Of a DNA stretch of 64,000 nucleotides, positions 54,228 through 62,618 are shown in pieces (position 1 is the stretch's first letter; each line of letters begins with the position of its first letter). This stretch comes from Rossellomorea vietnamensis (GTDB lineage Bacteria > Bacillota > Bacilli > Bacillales > Bacillaceae_B). The notes beneath the pieces were generated by a model, which was not told the DNA's origin, did not search any database, and was given only the letters and a program-made list of their open reading frames with translations. Location of the stretch: contig NZ_CP104558.1 in assembly GCF_025398035.1 (NCBI RefSeq), positions 1,736,001 through 1,800,000 on the forward strand, given 5' to 3'. The position numbers and the translations under genes were made by a program.

Positions 54228-56012
54228 ATCCGCACTGCAACGGAAGTCGAACATTATTTCCACACTACTGAAATCAGCACGTTCACTGTTAATGAAAACG
54301 AAGACACCCTCGTGTTCAGCACGAACCTTAACGGGACCTTTAATCTATGGGCAATGGATCTACCCCACCTCTTCCCTTATCGGTTAACAACCATCAACCA
54401 GAATAGCAGCCTCATCCATATTCATCAAAATCAAATCATCGCAACCTTCGAGAAGGATGGCGATGAGAATCAGCAATTGCATCACATGCCTATATCAGGA
54501 GGTACCCCTATCCCCTTCCATGAAGAGGAATCCGGTTCCACTTGCTATCACGCCTGCTTTACAGATCAGGAAATGTACTACTCTACCAATCATGAAAACC
54601 CATTGTTGAATATTTATAAAACCGATTTACAAACGGGCCATACCACCCTTATCCAAAATGGTGAACATGTTCCGATCGTTGTGGCAGCCGCCTCTTCCGA
54701 CGGGTCTTATGTCTTTACAGAAACGTATTCCAACACCCATGCCACTGCCTTTTACCAGTCTGGTGGTAGTAAAGTGCCCCTGGTACCGGATGTTCACACC
54801 GCTCATACAATCAAGGACATTTGCTTGACCAAGGAGTTTATCTATTTCACAACGAACTATGGAAAAGAATTTTCATATCTTGCTTCTTTTAACCTTTCAA
54901 CCTATGAATTCCAGCCTCTTTTTACATTGGATAAAGAAGAAATCACTTCGATCCGGTTCCATCAACAATCAAATAAGATCGTCATCATAGCGGAAAAAGG
55001 CGTAAGGGATCATCTATATATCTATGATTTGTCTTCGGATGAGGGAGAGAGAATCGATACCCCCTGCGATGTTATCAAAAAAATAGTAGTCACCAAGAAT
55101 GGAAACCTCTATGTGCTTGGAATTTCTGCTGACAAAACGGATACCATTTTCAAGAGGGAAACGAACGGCTGCTGGACACAGGTGACGAATACCAAAGTAC
55201 TTGGCGTGCCTGAAGGAAACATGATTAAGCCGGACATCGTCCACTACGAAAGCCATGATGGTCTGGAAATTGAAGCCCTGCTGTACAAACCGGAAAATCC
55301 CAATGGAATCACCATCCTCTGGCCACATGGGGGACCTCAGAAAGCAGAGCGTATGATCTACAGACCTGTGCTCCAGTACCTCGTCCAAAGCGGCTACACC
55401 CTCTTTGCCCCCAACTTCCGGGGCAGTAAGTGCTACGGGGCAACATTCGAGAAGATGGTTGAACAGAACTGGGGGGAAGGACCTCGACACGACTGCGTCG
55501 CTGGAATGGAATGGCTCATACAAGAGGAGTTTGCTGAAAAGGGTAAAATCGTGGCGATGGGTGGAAGCTACGGCGGTTATATGAGTCTGCTTCTCGCCGG
55601 ACGACATCCTGAGTATTTCTGCGGGATAGTCGACATATTTGGCATATCGAATCTTTTAACTTTCCTAAATAATGTTCCGGCAAGTTGGAGAACCCTTATG
55701 GATCAAATGGTGGGAAATCCTGAAACAGACTATGAGAAGCTTGTAAGAGACTCACCTATTACCTATATCGACCATATGAATTCTCCGATGTTCATCATCC
55801 ACGGGGAGAACGATCCGAGGGTGAAGACGGAGGAGTCGGAGCGAATCATAGAGCATTTAAATCAAAGAGGGATCGATGTTAACTACTTAACATTTAACGA
55901 TGAAGGACACGGGTTCTCGAAGAAACAAAATGAAATGAAGGCATGTAGGGAAATTCGCGGCTTTTTGGATAGGATTACAATCGATTCTTCGTCTACTATG
56001 TCTAACAGATAA
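54228..56012 (+). CDS. S9 family prolyl oligopeptidase-like peptidase, possible ATC start
   Basis: 594 residues from ATC at 54228. A beta-propeller-like N-terminal half (starting RTATEVEHYFHTT) precedes an alpha/beta hydrolase with Ser in GGSYGGYMS, Asp in HGENDPRVK and His in DEGHGFS. The first ATG/GTG/TTG in frame is GTG at 54312, which would cut off the conserved start and has no ribosome site. AAGGAGG (54213-54219) sits 8 nt before ATC, and an in-frame TGA at 54222 rules out anything further upstream. Cytosolic peptidase for oligopeptides. Confidence 0.82.
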   Translation: MRTATEVEHYFHTTEISTFTVNENEDTLVFSTNLNGTFNLWAMDLPHLFPYRLTTINQNSSLIHIHQNQIIATFEKDGDENQQLHHMPISGGTPIPFHEEESGSTCYHACFTDQEMYYSTNHENPLLNIYKTDLQTGHTTLIQNGEHVPIVVAAASSDGSYVFTETYSNTHATAFYQSGGSKVPLVPDVHTAHTIKDICLTKEFIYFTTNYGKEFSYLASFNLSTYEFQPLFTLDKEEITSIRFHQQSNKIVIIAEKGVRDHLYIYDLSSDEGERIDTPCDVIKKIVVTKNGNLYVLGISADKTDTIFKRETNGCWTQVTNTKVLGVPEGNMIKPDIVHYESHDGLEIEALLYKPENPNGITILWPHGGPQKAERMIYRPVLQYLVQSGYTLFAPNFRGSKCYGATFEKMVEQNWGEGPRHDCVAGMEWLIQEEFAEKGKIVAMGGSYGGYMSLLLAGRHPEYFCGIVDIFGISNLLTFLNNVPASWRTLMDQMVGNPETDYEKLVRDSPITYIDHMNSPMFIIHGENDPRVKTEESERIIEHLNQRGIDVNYLTFNDEGHGFSKKQNEMKACREIRGFLDRITIDSSSTMSNR

Positions 56013-56050
56013 TATATAATAGATCATTGCGTTGAGATAGCCCCCCATTT

Positions 56051-56070
56051 AGGAGGAAGTATTTCCTCCT
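56051..56070 (+). terminator. Likely terminator of the S9 peptidase gene
   Basis: AGGAGGAA-GTAT-TTCCTCCT followed by CTACTCTTTT. Confidence 0.6.
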
Positions 56071-56192
56071 CTACTCTTTTATATTAAACTCATATACTAC
56101 ACTTCCGATTTAAAAAGACAGAAAAGAGAACCTTCGCATCTTTCAAAACATATAATGAAGGGATAAACTTTTTTGAAAGGAACGTGATAGAT

Positions 56193-58586
56193 GTGAGAAA
56201 GAAAGCATCAAACGCTTCAACACAAATCTTCCCGCCTGGCTGTCCAGGACTTTTTCCACGGGGAATATGTACAAACCCCACCATTACCTTAGATAACCTG
56301 GGGACCATCAGCTGTGACGCCACGATCAGTGGTAAAGTGCGATGTGATCTTCGTCCTTTACAAGGCGTGACGGTCAATCTTACCTCGCCTTCAGATTTAC
56401 TAACATTCCAAAATCCTAATCCTGTAACCAATAGCAGGGGAGAGTTTTCAACAACGGTCATTGTCGACCGTAATACCCCTGTCACGCCTAATGTCAGTAT
56501 TACGGCAAGAGCCGTCGTTGTCGAAGAAACCATCACCGACACTATCACTGCAAGAGTGGAATGCCTCAATTGCTCCAATTTAATTGTCACCTCCCCTGAA
56601 ACGGTACAAGCTTTCGCATCCCAATTACAGGCTGTTACCTGCCCGGGAATCCCAATTGACGGCAGGGTGACCTGTCAAGGATTGCCGGTACCGAATGTCG
56701 AAATCGGATTCGAAGTGGATTCTCCTTCCGGTAAAGTCATCGTAACCCCAAACCCCACGCTAACGAATAATGATGGAGTATATGAAGCTACCATCCTGCC
56801 ATTTCCAGGAGCACTTGAAATCGTAACCATCGTGACAACAGCTACAATCGGGGGAAATACATTCCGTTCAGAACCCGTAGAATACGAAATCAATTGTCCG
56901 GGTTGTGAAAATCTCTCAATCACATTGGACAGCCCCCCTCAAATCAGTTGCAATGGATTTCTGTCAGGCAGACTGACATGTGACGGGGAGCCTGTGGCTA
57001 ATGTACCCGTTGCGCTTACAGGATCATCCGTATTGAATATTATTAACCCTAATCCTGTAACCAACGAGAACGGTGAATTCACTTCTCTGGTAACAATCAA
57101 TTTTGACACAGAAGGACAGGAAGCAGACTATACGGCGTCGGCTACCTTTACGGGTATCGAAGTGACGGCTTCCGGTAATGTGTTTGTCGACTGTGTTCGA
57201 TGCAATAATCCATTATTAACATTAAATCAGCCATTGTCTCCAATCGGGTGCGACGGAGGGACCATCACCGGCCAATTCACCTGTAATGGTGAACCGATCA
57301 TCAATACTCCTGTCTTCTTCACGGTCATGTCTTCTGGTACCGTCACGGTGAATCCTAACCCTGCCATCACCAATGCGGATGGGATCTTTAACGCTACGAT
57401 CCAGCCAGGACTGAACGTGACAGAGACCATCACCATCCAGGCCTCCTCCATGTTCGGCGGAGAAGAAGTGACTTCTGAATCACGTAATGCCTCTGTGAAC
57501 TGCGTTTGTGAGAACCCCGTCATCGAATTAGATAACCCTGGGCCGATCAGTTGCCGTGCAGTCATTACCGGCCGTGTCCTTTGCCAGGGACTTCCCGTAC
57601 CGGGCGTAACCGTGAACTTGAGTAGTCCATTATTGAATTTCGAAACACCGAATCCCGTCACGGGGCCAGATGGATCCTACTCTAGTGTCGTTACGGTTCA
57701 GCCGATCACTCCGGTGCAAGAAGGGGTTCCATATACGGCAGAAGCTGTCGTCTTAGGAATATCTGCCAGCAATACGAACTTTGTCCGTGCAGAATGCCTT
57801 GTTTGCGATGGGCAGTCCCTTACCCTAATACCTCCAGCAGGTTCAGTGGGTTGTGATGGAGCCCCATTATCAGGTAGAGTTCTGTGCGGAAATACACCCG
57901 CCCAAAAGGTAGCGGTATTCTTCTCAGTCGATCCAAGTATTGCGTTTGTATCCCCAAACCCTGCCATCACGGATGCAAATGGAAATTATTCTGCCGTTAT
58001 CACTCCCAATCAGGGAGCAATCGGACCAGTGGAGCTCACTGCTACAACAGCCGTAGCTGGAAACGGCATCACGGCAGGACCTTTCCAAGTTAACCTAAAC
58101 TGTCCGGTCCCGCCACCTGAATGTCCATGCCGTTTCAGGTTAAATACTCAAGGCGGAGCACAGCCTGGTGCACGTATACGTGTTGTACGATTTGGTCACG
58201 TAGAGGATTATACGGGTCGGTTAAATATTACGGTCGTGCAATGTGGATCAGGTATTCAAGGCATTTGTAACCCTGCCGTCGACAATTTCAACTTTGTATT
58301 TAACGCCTCGAACGGTGACAACTTCCAATTCACCCAGGGCCGGAGAACCAGCATCTCCTGCGAGAATAATCTAACAACAGCCATCGTAGAGGGAACCATC
58401 AACGGCCGGATCAATAACGGTCCATCCCGTTCCTTTGACGCAAAAATCACCGCTGTACTCAATAAAATTAATAACACGATTACCTGGACTCTCTTTGCAA
58501 CGGATAATACGACCACAACATTTGAAACATTAGTACCGTTCACAGCACCAACCGATCCAACATCGTTTATTATCGGATGCCCTTAA
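56193..58586 (+). CDS. Cys-rich surface-type protein of six Ig-like repeats
   Basis: 797 residues without a signal peptide or membrane span. After the N-terminal ASTQIFPPGCPGLFPRG-like lead, six repeats of about 100 residues follow (about 28-625), each with a C...G..xC pair near the start, a NPNPxxTxxxG turn and a CxxC-like end. Repeats 1, 3 and 5 form one subtype (ISC, NPNPVT) and 2, 4 and 6 another (xxCxG, PNPAIT), so the array is three A-B pairs. A different C-terminal domain (about 628-797) starts CPCRFRLNTQGG. The fold resembles Big/invasin or carboxypeptidase-regulatory domains. Spore-surface location is a guess. GTG at 56193 follows AAAGGAACGTGAT. Confidence 0.7.
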   Translation: MRKKASNASTQIFPPGCPGLFPRGICTNPTITLDNLGTISCDATISGKVRCDLRPLQGVTVNLTSPSDLLTFQNPNPVTNSRGEFSTTVIVDRNTPVTPNVSITARAVVVEETITDTITARVECLNCSNLIVTSPETVQAFASQLQAVTCPGIPIDGRVTCQGLPVPNVEIGFEVDSPSGKVIVTPNPTLTNNDGVYEATILPFPGALEIVTIVTTATIGGNTFRSEPVEYEINCPGCENLSITLDSPPQISCNGFLSGRLTCDGEPVANVPVALTGSSVLNIINPNPVTNENGEFTSLVTINFDTEGQEADYTASATFTGIEVTASGNVFVDCVRCNNPLLTLNQPLSPIGCDGGTITGQFTCNGEPIINTPVFFTVMSSGTVTVNPNPAITNADGIFNATIQPGLNVTETITIQASSMFGGEEVTSESRNASVNCVCENPVIELDNPGPISCRAVITGRVLCQGLPVPGVTVNLSSPLLNFETPNPVTGPDGSYSSVVTVQPITPVQEGVPYTAEAVVLGISASNTNFVRAECLVCDGQSLTLIPPAGSVGCDGAPLSGRVLCGNTPAQKVAVFFSVDPSIAFVSPNPAITDANGNYSAVITPNQGAIGPVELTATTAVAGNGITAGPFQVNLNCPVPPPECPCRFRLNTQGGAQPGARIRVVRFGHVEDYTGRLNITVVQCGSGIQGICNPAVDNFNFVFNASNGDNFQFTQGRRTSISCENNLTTAIVEGTINGRINNGPSRSFDAKITAVLNKINNTITWTLFATDNTTTTFETLVPFTAPTDPTSFIIGCP

Positions 58587-58597
58587 ACCCATATCTG

Positions 58598-58622
58598 GCA
58601 GCATTTACTGTTGCTAGTTTTT
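58598..58622 (+). terminator. Likely terminator of the Ig-repeat gene
   Basis: GCAGCA-TTTAC-TGTTGC followed by TAGTTTTTTT. Confidence 0.6.
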
Positions 58623-58666
58623 TTGTCCATTATTTCCTTATCCGATGCGGAGAAATATTTCTTGCT

Positions 58667-58682
58667 ATGAAACCCGTTTCAT
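58667..58682. promoter_or_regulatory. Palindrome upstream of yibE
   Basis: ATGAAAC-CC-GTTTCAT, a 16-bp inverted repeat in the 298-bp gap before the YibE-like gene. Possible operator; no promoter fixed. Confidence 0.4.
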
Positions 58683-58769
58683 AAATTAACATGAGAATTA
58701 GAAGGAAAGGAGATGCTTCCTTTTTGATTGGCGTAACGCTTCATAAGCGGCGTGACAATCTCTTCCTGA

Positions 58770-58799
58770 AGTGTTCATATTACATGGACACTTTTTTTA
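58770..58799 (+). terminator. Terminator-like hairpin in the yibE leader
   Basis: AGTGTTCAT-ATTAC-ATGGACACT followed by seven T residues. It lies 90 bp before yibE and downstream of an AGGAAAGGAG ribosome-like site, so it may attenuate the operon or end a short transcript. Confidence 0.65.
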
Positions 58800-58884
58800 T
58801 GTCCACCTTTGCGTAATCCCTGCCGATATGGAATAATGATTACGATTTGGATGATGGATTCATCCGGGGGCTGGAGGATGAAAT

Positions 58885-60006
58885 GTGATAGTCATTAAAA
58901 AATATAGGACACTACTATTATTCGCCTTCCTGGCAATCTGTGTTTTCGCTTCATTATATTTCGTCAACCACAATCAGAGTCTGTACGACCGTCCGATTGC
59001 AGAAGTGACGAGTTCAAAGATAATGGAAAAGACGGATATGGAAGACATGACCGGGAATAAAGACCGGGTATACATACAACAGTTGAAAGCCATAGTGAAA
59101 AACGGCAAACATAAAGGGGAGACCATCCTCTTATCTAATAAATACTCCATGTCCGGCGCCAACGATCAGCGCTATGAACCGGGGAATGAATTATTCGTCT
59201 CCATTGATGACGGGGATAAAAAGGATAATACATTGAATGGGCATATAGAAGATGTGAAGCGGGATCAATATCTGATGATCATGACCTGGGCATTCATCCT
59301 TTTCCTGTTGATTGTAGGAAAAAGACAGGGTCTGTTCTCCCTGATCACCCTCGGGGTCAATGCACTGATTCTCTCTTACGCATTGGATGTTTATCTAAAC
59401 TCGGAGAAAGTGGGCCTGTTGCTGGCTTGCAGCGTTGGGGTGATTGCCTTCACCCTCGTCTCCCTCTTATTCGTGAATGGATTCAATGAGAAAACGTATG
59501 CGGCGGTGGTGGCCACTCTGATCGGAACGTTCATGACGCTCCTTATCAGCTATGTTGTCATCCGCTTCACAGCCGGGGACGGACTCCGGTATGAGGAAAT
59601 GCAGTATCTCACCCGCCCTTACCAAATGGTATTCATGGCGGGGATCCTCGTGGGCTGCCTGGGAGCAGTGATGGATGTAGCCATCACTTTATCGTCCTCG
59701 ATCTTTGGACTATTCGAGAAAAATCCTGACATCTCTATGAAAGCACTGAGAACGTCAGGTTTTGACATCGGAAAGGATATCATGGGAACAATGACCAACA
59801 TCCTGTTCTTCGTCTACATCAGCGGTGGAATTCCCATGCTCATCCTTTATTTTAAAAATGCCTCACCACTCGCGTTTACCCTTTCCATGAATCTTTCCCT
59901 AGAAATGACGAGGGCCCTCACAGGAGGTATCGGGATTGTACTCGCCATCCCGATCGGCATTTATACAGCCTTTTTCTTTGTGAACAGAAAGCGGGTGAAA
60001 GTATGA
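58885..60006 (+). CDS. YibE/F family membrane protein (long form)
   Basis: 373 residues. One N-terminal span (about 9-27), an extracytoplasmic domain of about 100 residues that looks OB-like (KHKGETILLSNKYSMSG), then seven or so spans with the family's LVGCLGAVMDVAITLSSSI and GFDIGKDIMGTMTNILFF motifs. GTG at 58885 lies 7 nt after GGAGG. It overlaps the next gene (ATGA). YibE/F proteins come in pairs in Firmicutes and their transport substrate is unknown. Confidence 0.83.
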   Translation: MIVIKKYRTLLLFAFLAICVFASLYFVNHNQSLYDRPIAEVTSSKIMEKTDMEDMTGNKDRVYIQQLKAIVKNGKHKGETILLSNKYSMSGANDQRYEPGNELFVSIDDGDKKDNTLNGHIEDVKRDQYLMIMTWAFILFLLIVGKRQGLFSLITLGVNALILSYALDVYLNSEKVGLLLACSVGVIAFTLVSLLFVNGFNEKTYAAVVATLIGTFMTLLISYVVIRFTAGDGLRYEEMQYLTRPYQMVFMAGILVGCLGAVMDVAITLSSSIFGLFEKNPDISMKALRTSGFDIGKDIMGTMTNILFFVYISGGIPMLILYFKNASPLAFTLSMNLSLEMTRALTGGIGIVLAIPIGIYTAFFFVNRKRVKV

Positions 60007-60803
60007 CGGTTCAAGTATGGCTCGCCATCATTCTATTCGCTCTGATGGTTGCAGTGGGCGGTAAAAAAGGAGCAAGGTCCTTTGTGGCCTTATTCTTAAA
60101 TACAGGGGTACTCCTTCTCACCATTATCATGATGAATGATCAAGATATGAATCCGATCATCCTGACGTTGATTGCATGCATCCTGATCAGCTGCATTTCC
60201 CTGTTTTATATCAGTGAAATTAACATCAAGACCGTCACCGCTTTCATCTCTACGATTGTGACGACCTGCGCGTTGATTTTCTTCATATTGGAGTTGACCG
60301 ATGCCGCCATGATTCAGGGTTTCAGTGAGGATGAAACCGAGGAAATCGGTGCCTTTTCTCTGTATGTAGGAGTGGACTTTGTGAAAATCGGGGCTTCGAT
60401 GATCATTATGAGTACCATCGGCGCGATTATTGATGTGACCATTGCCGTTTCATCTCCTATGCAGGAAATGGCTTACCACAATCCAACGATCAGCAGAAAG
60501 GACTTATTTAGATCCGGGATCAGCATTGGAAGGGATATTCTCGGGACAAGCGCCAATACATTGTTCTTCGCTTTCTTCGGTGGATATATGGGACTCCTGA
60601 TCTGGTTCAAGGATCTTTCCTACTCCATCGGAGACATCGTGAACTCCAAAGTGTTCACCTCTGAAATGATCTTCATCGGCTCAGCAGGACTCGGAGTGGC
60701 CCTTGCAATCCCCGTAACCTCTGCCATCACAGCGTATTATCTGGTGAAGGCTGGACGAAGGGACAGGTCCCCTGTCCTGGACGAACCACCGGTCGATAAA
60801 TGA
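60003..60803 (+). CDS. YibE/F family membrane protein (short form)
   Basis: 266 residues, about seven spans and no extracytoplasmic domain. It repeats the partner's motifs as IGAIIDVTIAVSSPMQEM and SGISIGRDILGTSANTLFFAF. ATG overlaps the upstream stop. The last 15 or so residues (RRDRSPVLDEPP) are encoded by a GGACAGGTCCCCTGTCC repeat, so the C-terminal tail looks like an added sequence. It probably pairs with the long form in one complex. Confidence 0.82.
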   Translation: MTVQVWLAIILFALMVAVGGKKGARSFVALFLNTGVLLLTIIMMNDQDMNPIILTLIACILISCISLFYISEINIKTVTAFISTIVTTCALIFFILELTDAAMIQGFSEDETEEIGAFSLYVGVDFVKIGASMIIMSTIGAIIDVTIAVSSPMQEMAYHNPTISRKDLFRSGISIGRDILGTSANTLFFAFFGGYMGLLIWFKDLSYSIGDIVNSKVFTSEMIFIGSAGLGVALAIPVTSAITAYYLVKAGRRDRSPVLDEPPVDK

Positions 60804-60834
60804 GGTCCGTCCCTCACATATGAGGGACGGACCT
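60803..60834 (+). repeat. GGGACGGACC hairpin, copy 3
   Basis: Perfect 14-bp stem, AGGTCCGTCCCTCA (60803-60816)/TGAGGGACGGACCT (60821-60834), loop CATA, then TT. It starts within the yibF stop and should terminate the operon. Confidence 0.85.
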
Positions 60835-60956
60835 TTCGTTTGGCGTCAAAATGGAGATCACTGGAATACATTCATCTATTTACTTATGATGGATTATAGA
60901 AACGATTGAAACCTTTACTGTCCCCCATCCGTATAGGGAATTAAGGAGAAACAAGA

Positions 60957-60977
60957 ATGGAGGAATACCATGGGTAA
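60957..60977 (+). CDS. Six-codon upstream ORF overlapping the next start
   Basis: AAGGAG (60943-60948) is 8 nt before ATG at 60957. The frame reads M-E-E-Y-H-G and stops at 60977, over the start (60970) of the following gene, which has its own GGAGG. Translational coupling is possible. Confidence 0.4.
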   Translation: MEEYHG

Positions 60978-61338
60978 AATGAAGATCCGCATTAATTGTC
61001 AAATCAACTTATCAGATGAATACGAGAACGAACCTGAAAAACTGCAGGAAGAGATCGATTTTATCCTGAACAAGTTCGGCGAAGTGGAAGAGTTCACCAA
61101 GGAACAGGATGAAAGCACGCTAACCCTTAAAAGCCAATTGAAGGCACACGAACTGCAAGTGAACCTTTTTGAAAAATGGGGAGAATGGGAGTACGCACGG
61201 AATCTCTCCCGAGACATGAGGATGAATTTCATCGGATTTGGAGAAGTCGAGGAATGTAACAGCGGCGTGTTTGATTATGAAGCAACGAAGAAGACGTTCA
61301 AGAATCCTCTGAAATCCTTGTTGTTTTTTGATAAATAA
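60970..61338 (+). CDS. Hypothetical acidic protein
   Basis: 122 residues, soluble, rich in Glu and Lys. The N-terminal KMKIRINCQINL strand, a helical QEEIDFILNKFGEVEEF segment and a middle FEKWGEWEYARNLSRDMR helix suggest one small alpha/beta domain. No family recognised. GGAGG lies 6 nt before the ATG, and a hairpin terminator follows. Confidence 0.65.
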   Translation: MGKMKIRINCQINLSDEYENEPEKLQEEIDFILNKFGEVEEFTKEQDESTLTLKSQLKAHELQVNLFEKWGEWEYARNLSRDMRMNFIGFGEVEECNSGVFDYEATKKTFKNPLKSLLFFDK

Positions 61339-61344
61339 GAAGAT

Positions 61345-61380
61345 GAAAACCCCGATTTTATAAAAGATTCGGGGTTTTTC
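61345..61380. terminator. Bidirectional terminator, hypothetical gene/merR
   Basis: AAAACCCCGA...TCGGGGTTTT between convergent genes. Confidence 0.85.
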
Positions 61381-61383
61381 CTA

Positions 61384-61743
61384 TTACTTCATTTCATTTT
61401 CATATCGTTTGATTTTCATTTGAATTTTCTCAAGGTTGGCTTGCATGTCCCTTATCTGCTGTTGAACGTTTTGTTCCTGTTCGAGCATCATGTCCAGGCG
61501 TTCAGGCAGAGTCTGTTCCCCATCCATCGTCCACTGGACAAATTCCTTGATCTTTTTGATCGGCATTCCCGTATTTTTCAGACAGAGGATCATTTCAAGG
61601 AACTTAAGGGAGCCTTCATCGAAAGTGCGGTCGCCATTTTCCGTCCGGTTAATAAAGGGTAACAACCCTTGCCGATCATAGTAATGCAGTTGCGATATCG
61701 TCATATTGTTCATCTTGGCAACTTGCCCAATTGAATAATCCAT
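61384..61743 (-). CDS. MerR family regulator
   Basis: 119 residues: N-terminal MerR helix-turn-helix and wing (about 2-70; YSIGQVAKMNNMTISQLHYYDRQGLLP), then a long C-terminal coiled coil (about 80-118) with no metal-binding Cys. This is the AdhR/YraB-like group that answers reactive carbonyls or other small molecules. ATG at 61743 lies after AGAGAAGG, 14 bp past the SDR stop, so it is second in the operon. The SDR promoter has the matching 19-bp spacer and dyad. Confidence 0.87.
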   Translation of the reverse strand: MDYSIGQVAKMNNMTISQLHYYDRQGLLPFINRTENGDRTFDEGSLKFLEMILCLKNTGMPIKKIKEFVQWTMDGEQTLPERLDMMLEQEQNVQQQIRDMQANLEKIQMKIKRYENEMK

Positions 61744-61757
61744 TGTGTACCTTCTCT

Positions 61758-62468
61758 CTACCAAGGAATAATCCCGTCGTTATTAAGGATTTTACCATGA
61801 TAGTTTGTCTCACTCAAAGCGTATTTCACAATGACTTCTGCTCCTTGGGCCGTCGTTTTCCCGCCTGGGGCATTCCCGTTTAATTCAGTGGAAGTGAAAC
61901 CAGGTGTGACACCCATGACTTCAGGACCCTCACTCCCCAGTTCTTTACTGAAGGATAATGTCAGTGAATTCACAGCCGTCTTGGATGAGTTATACCCCAG
62001 GACATTGAGTGGGTGAACGTCCCCGTTAGCAAACATGGTCTGTGACGCCATATCCGTCGTGACGTTCACCATCTTACTTCCTTCTGCTTTTTTCAATAGG
62101 GGCAGATACGCTTGCATCATCTGGAAAGTGCCAAAGAAGTTTACATCAAAGATGTCACGCAGCATCTCGACTTTCACTTCACTCGGTTGGATGTTGAAAT
62201 CCAATGCGATTCCGGCATTATTGATCAGTAAGTCAAGATGCTCTGTGATCCCTTCTATCGTACGGACTGATTCTTGAATGGACTGTGAATCAGTAATATC
62301 CAATTGAACGAACGTTACATTAGACAAGCCCAGTGAATCCACCGCTTTTTGCCCAAACTCTTCATTGCGGGCACCTAAGAAAACGTCATATCCCCTCTCA
62401 GCCAATTGTCGAACCACTTCGTATCCAATCCCTTTATTTGCACCTGTTACCAAAGCATACTTTGTCAT
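61758..62468 (-). CDS. Short-chain dehydrogenase/reductase
   Basis: 236-residue NAD(P)-dependent reductase of the carbonyl-reductase-like SDR group. Nucleotide-binding TGANKGIG (about 9-16), NNAG (about 84-87) and the catalytic YNSSK (about 149-153; Tyr and Lys present). ATG at 62468 lies 8 nt after GGAGG. It is the first gene of the SDR-merR operon. The regulator type suggests it reduces toxic aldehydes or quinones; the substrate is unknown. Confidence 0.88.
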   Translation of the reverse strand: MTKYALVTGANKGIGYEVVRQLAERGYDVFLGARNEEFGQKAVDSLGLSNVTFVQLDITDSQSIQESVRTIEGITEHLDLLINNAGIALDFNIQPSEVKVEMLRDIFDVNFFGTFQMMQAYLPLLKKAEGSKMVNVTTDMASQTMFANGDVHPLNVLGYNSSKTAVNSLTLSFSKELGSEGPEVMGVTPGFTSTELNGNAPGGKTTAQGAEVIVKYALSETNYHGKILNNDGIIPW

Positions 62469-62509
62469 ATATCTTTCCTCCATTTACTTCGTTTTGTTGT
62501 TCTAAATTC

Positions 62510-62540
62510 AGAATAAACCCTGAACCAAGGTTGAGGGCAA
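62510..62540 (-). promoter_or_regulatory. MerR-type promoter of the SDR-merR operon
   Basis: Minus strand TTGCCC (62540-62535), 19-bp spacer, TATTCT (62515-62510). The dyad CCCTCAACC-TT-GGTTCAGGG (62537-62518) fills the spacer, as in promoters that MerR proteins remodel. Confidence 0.8.
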
Positions 62541-62562
62541 GAATATTTTTTTGATAAAATGT

Positions 62563-62591
62563 TTGAATATTCTATAAATGGTTAGTATAAT
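62563..62591 (+). promoter_or_regulatory. IDEAL-protein promoter
   Basis: TTGAAT (62563-62568), 17-bp spacer, TATAAT (62586-62591). Confidence 0.75.
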
Positions 62592-62618
62592 AGAAAAAAG
62601 GTCAAGGAGCTGATTGTC

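Noticed and set aside
55014..55607. 197-codon open frame on the minus strand
   Set aside because: Antisense to the S9 peptidase catalytic domain, which has all its active-site motifs.
58724..58816. 31-codon frame starting TTG in the yibE leader
   Set aside because: It spans the terminator-like hairpin and T run, and its ribosome site is 12 nt away.
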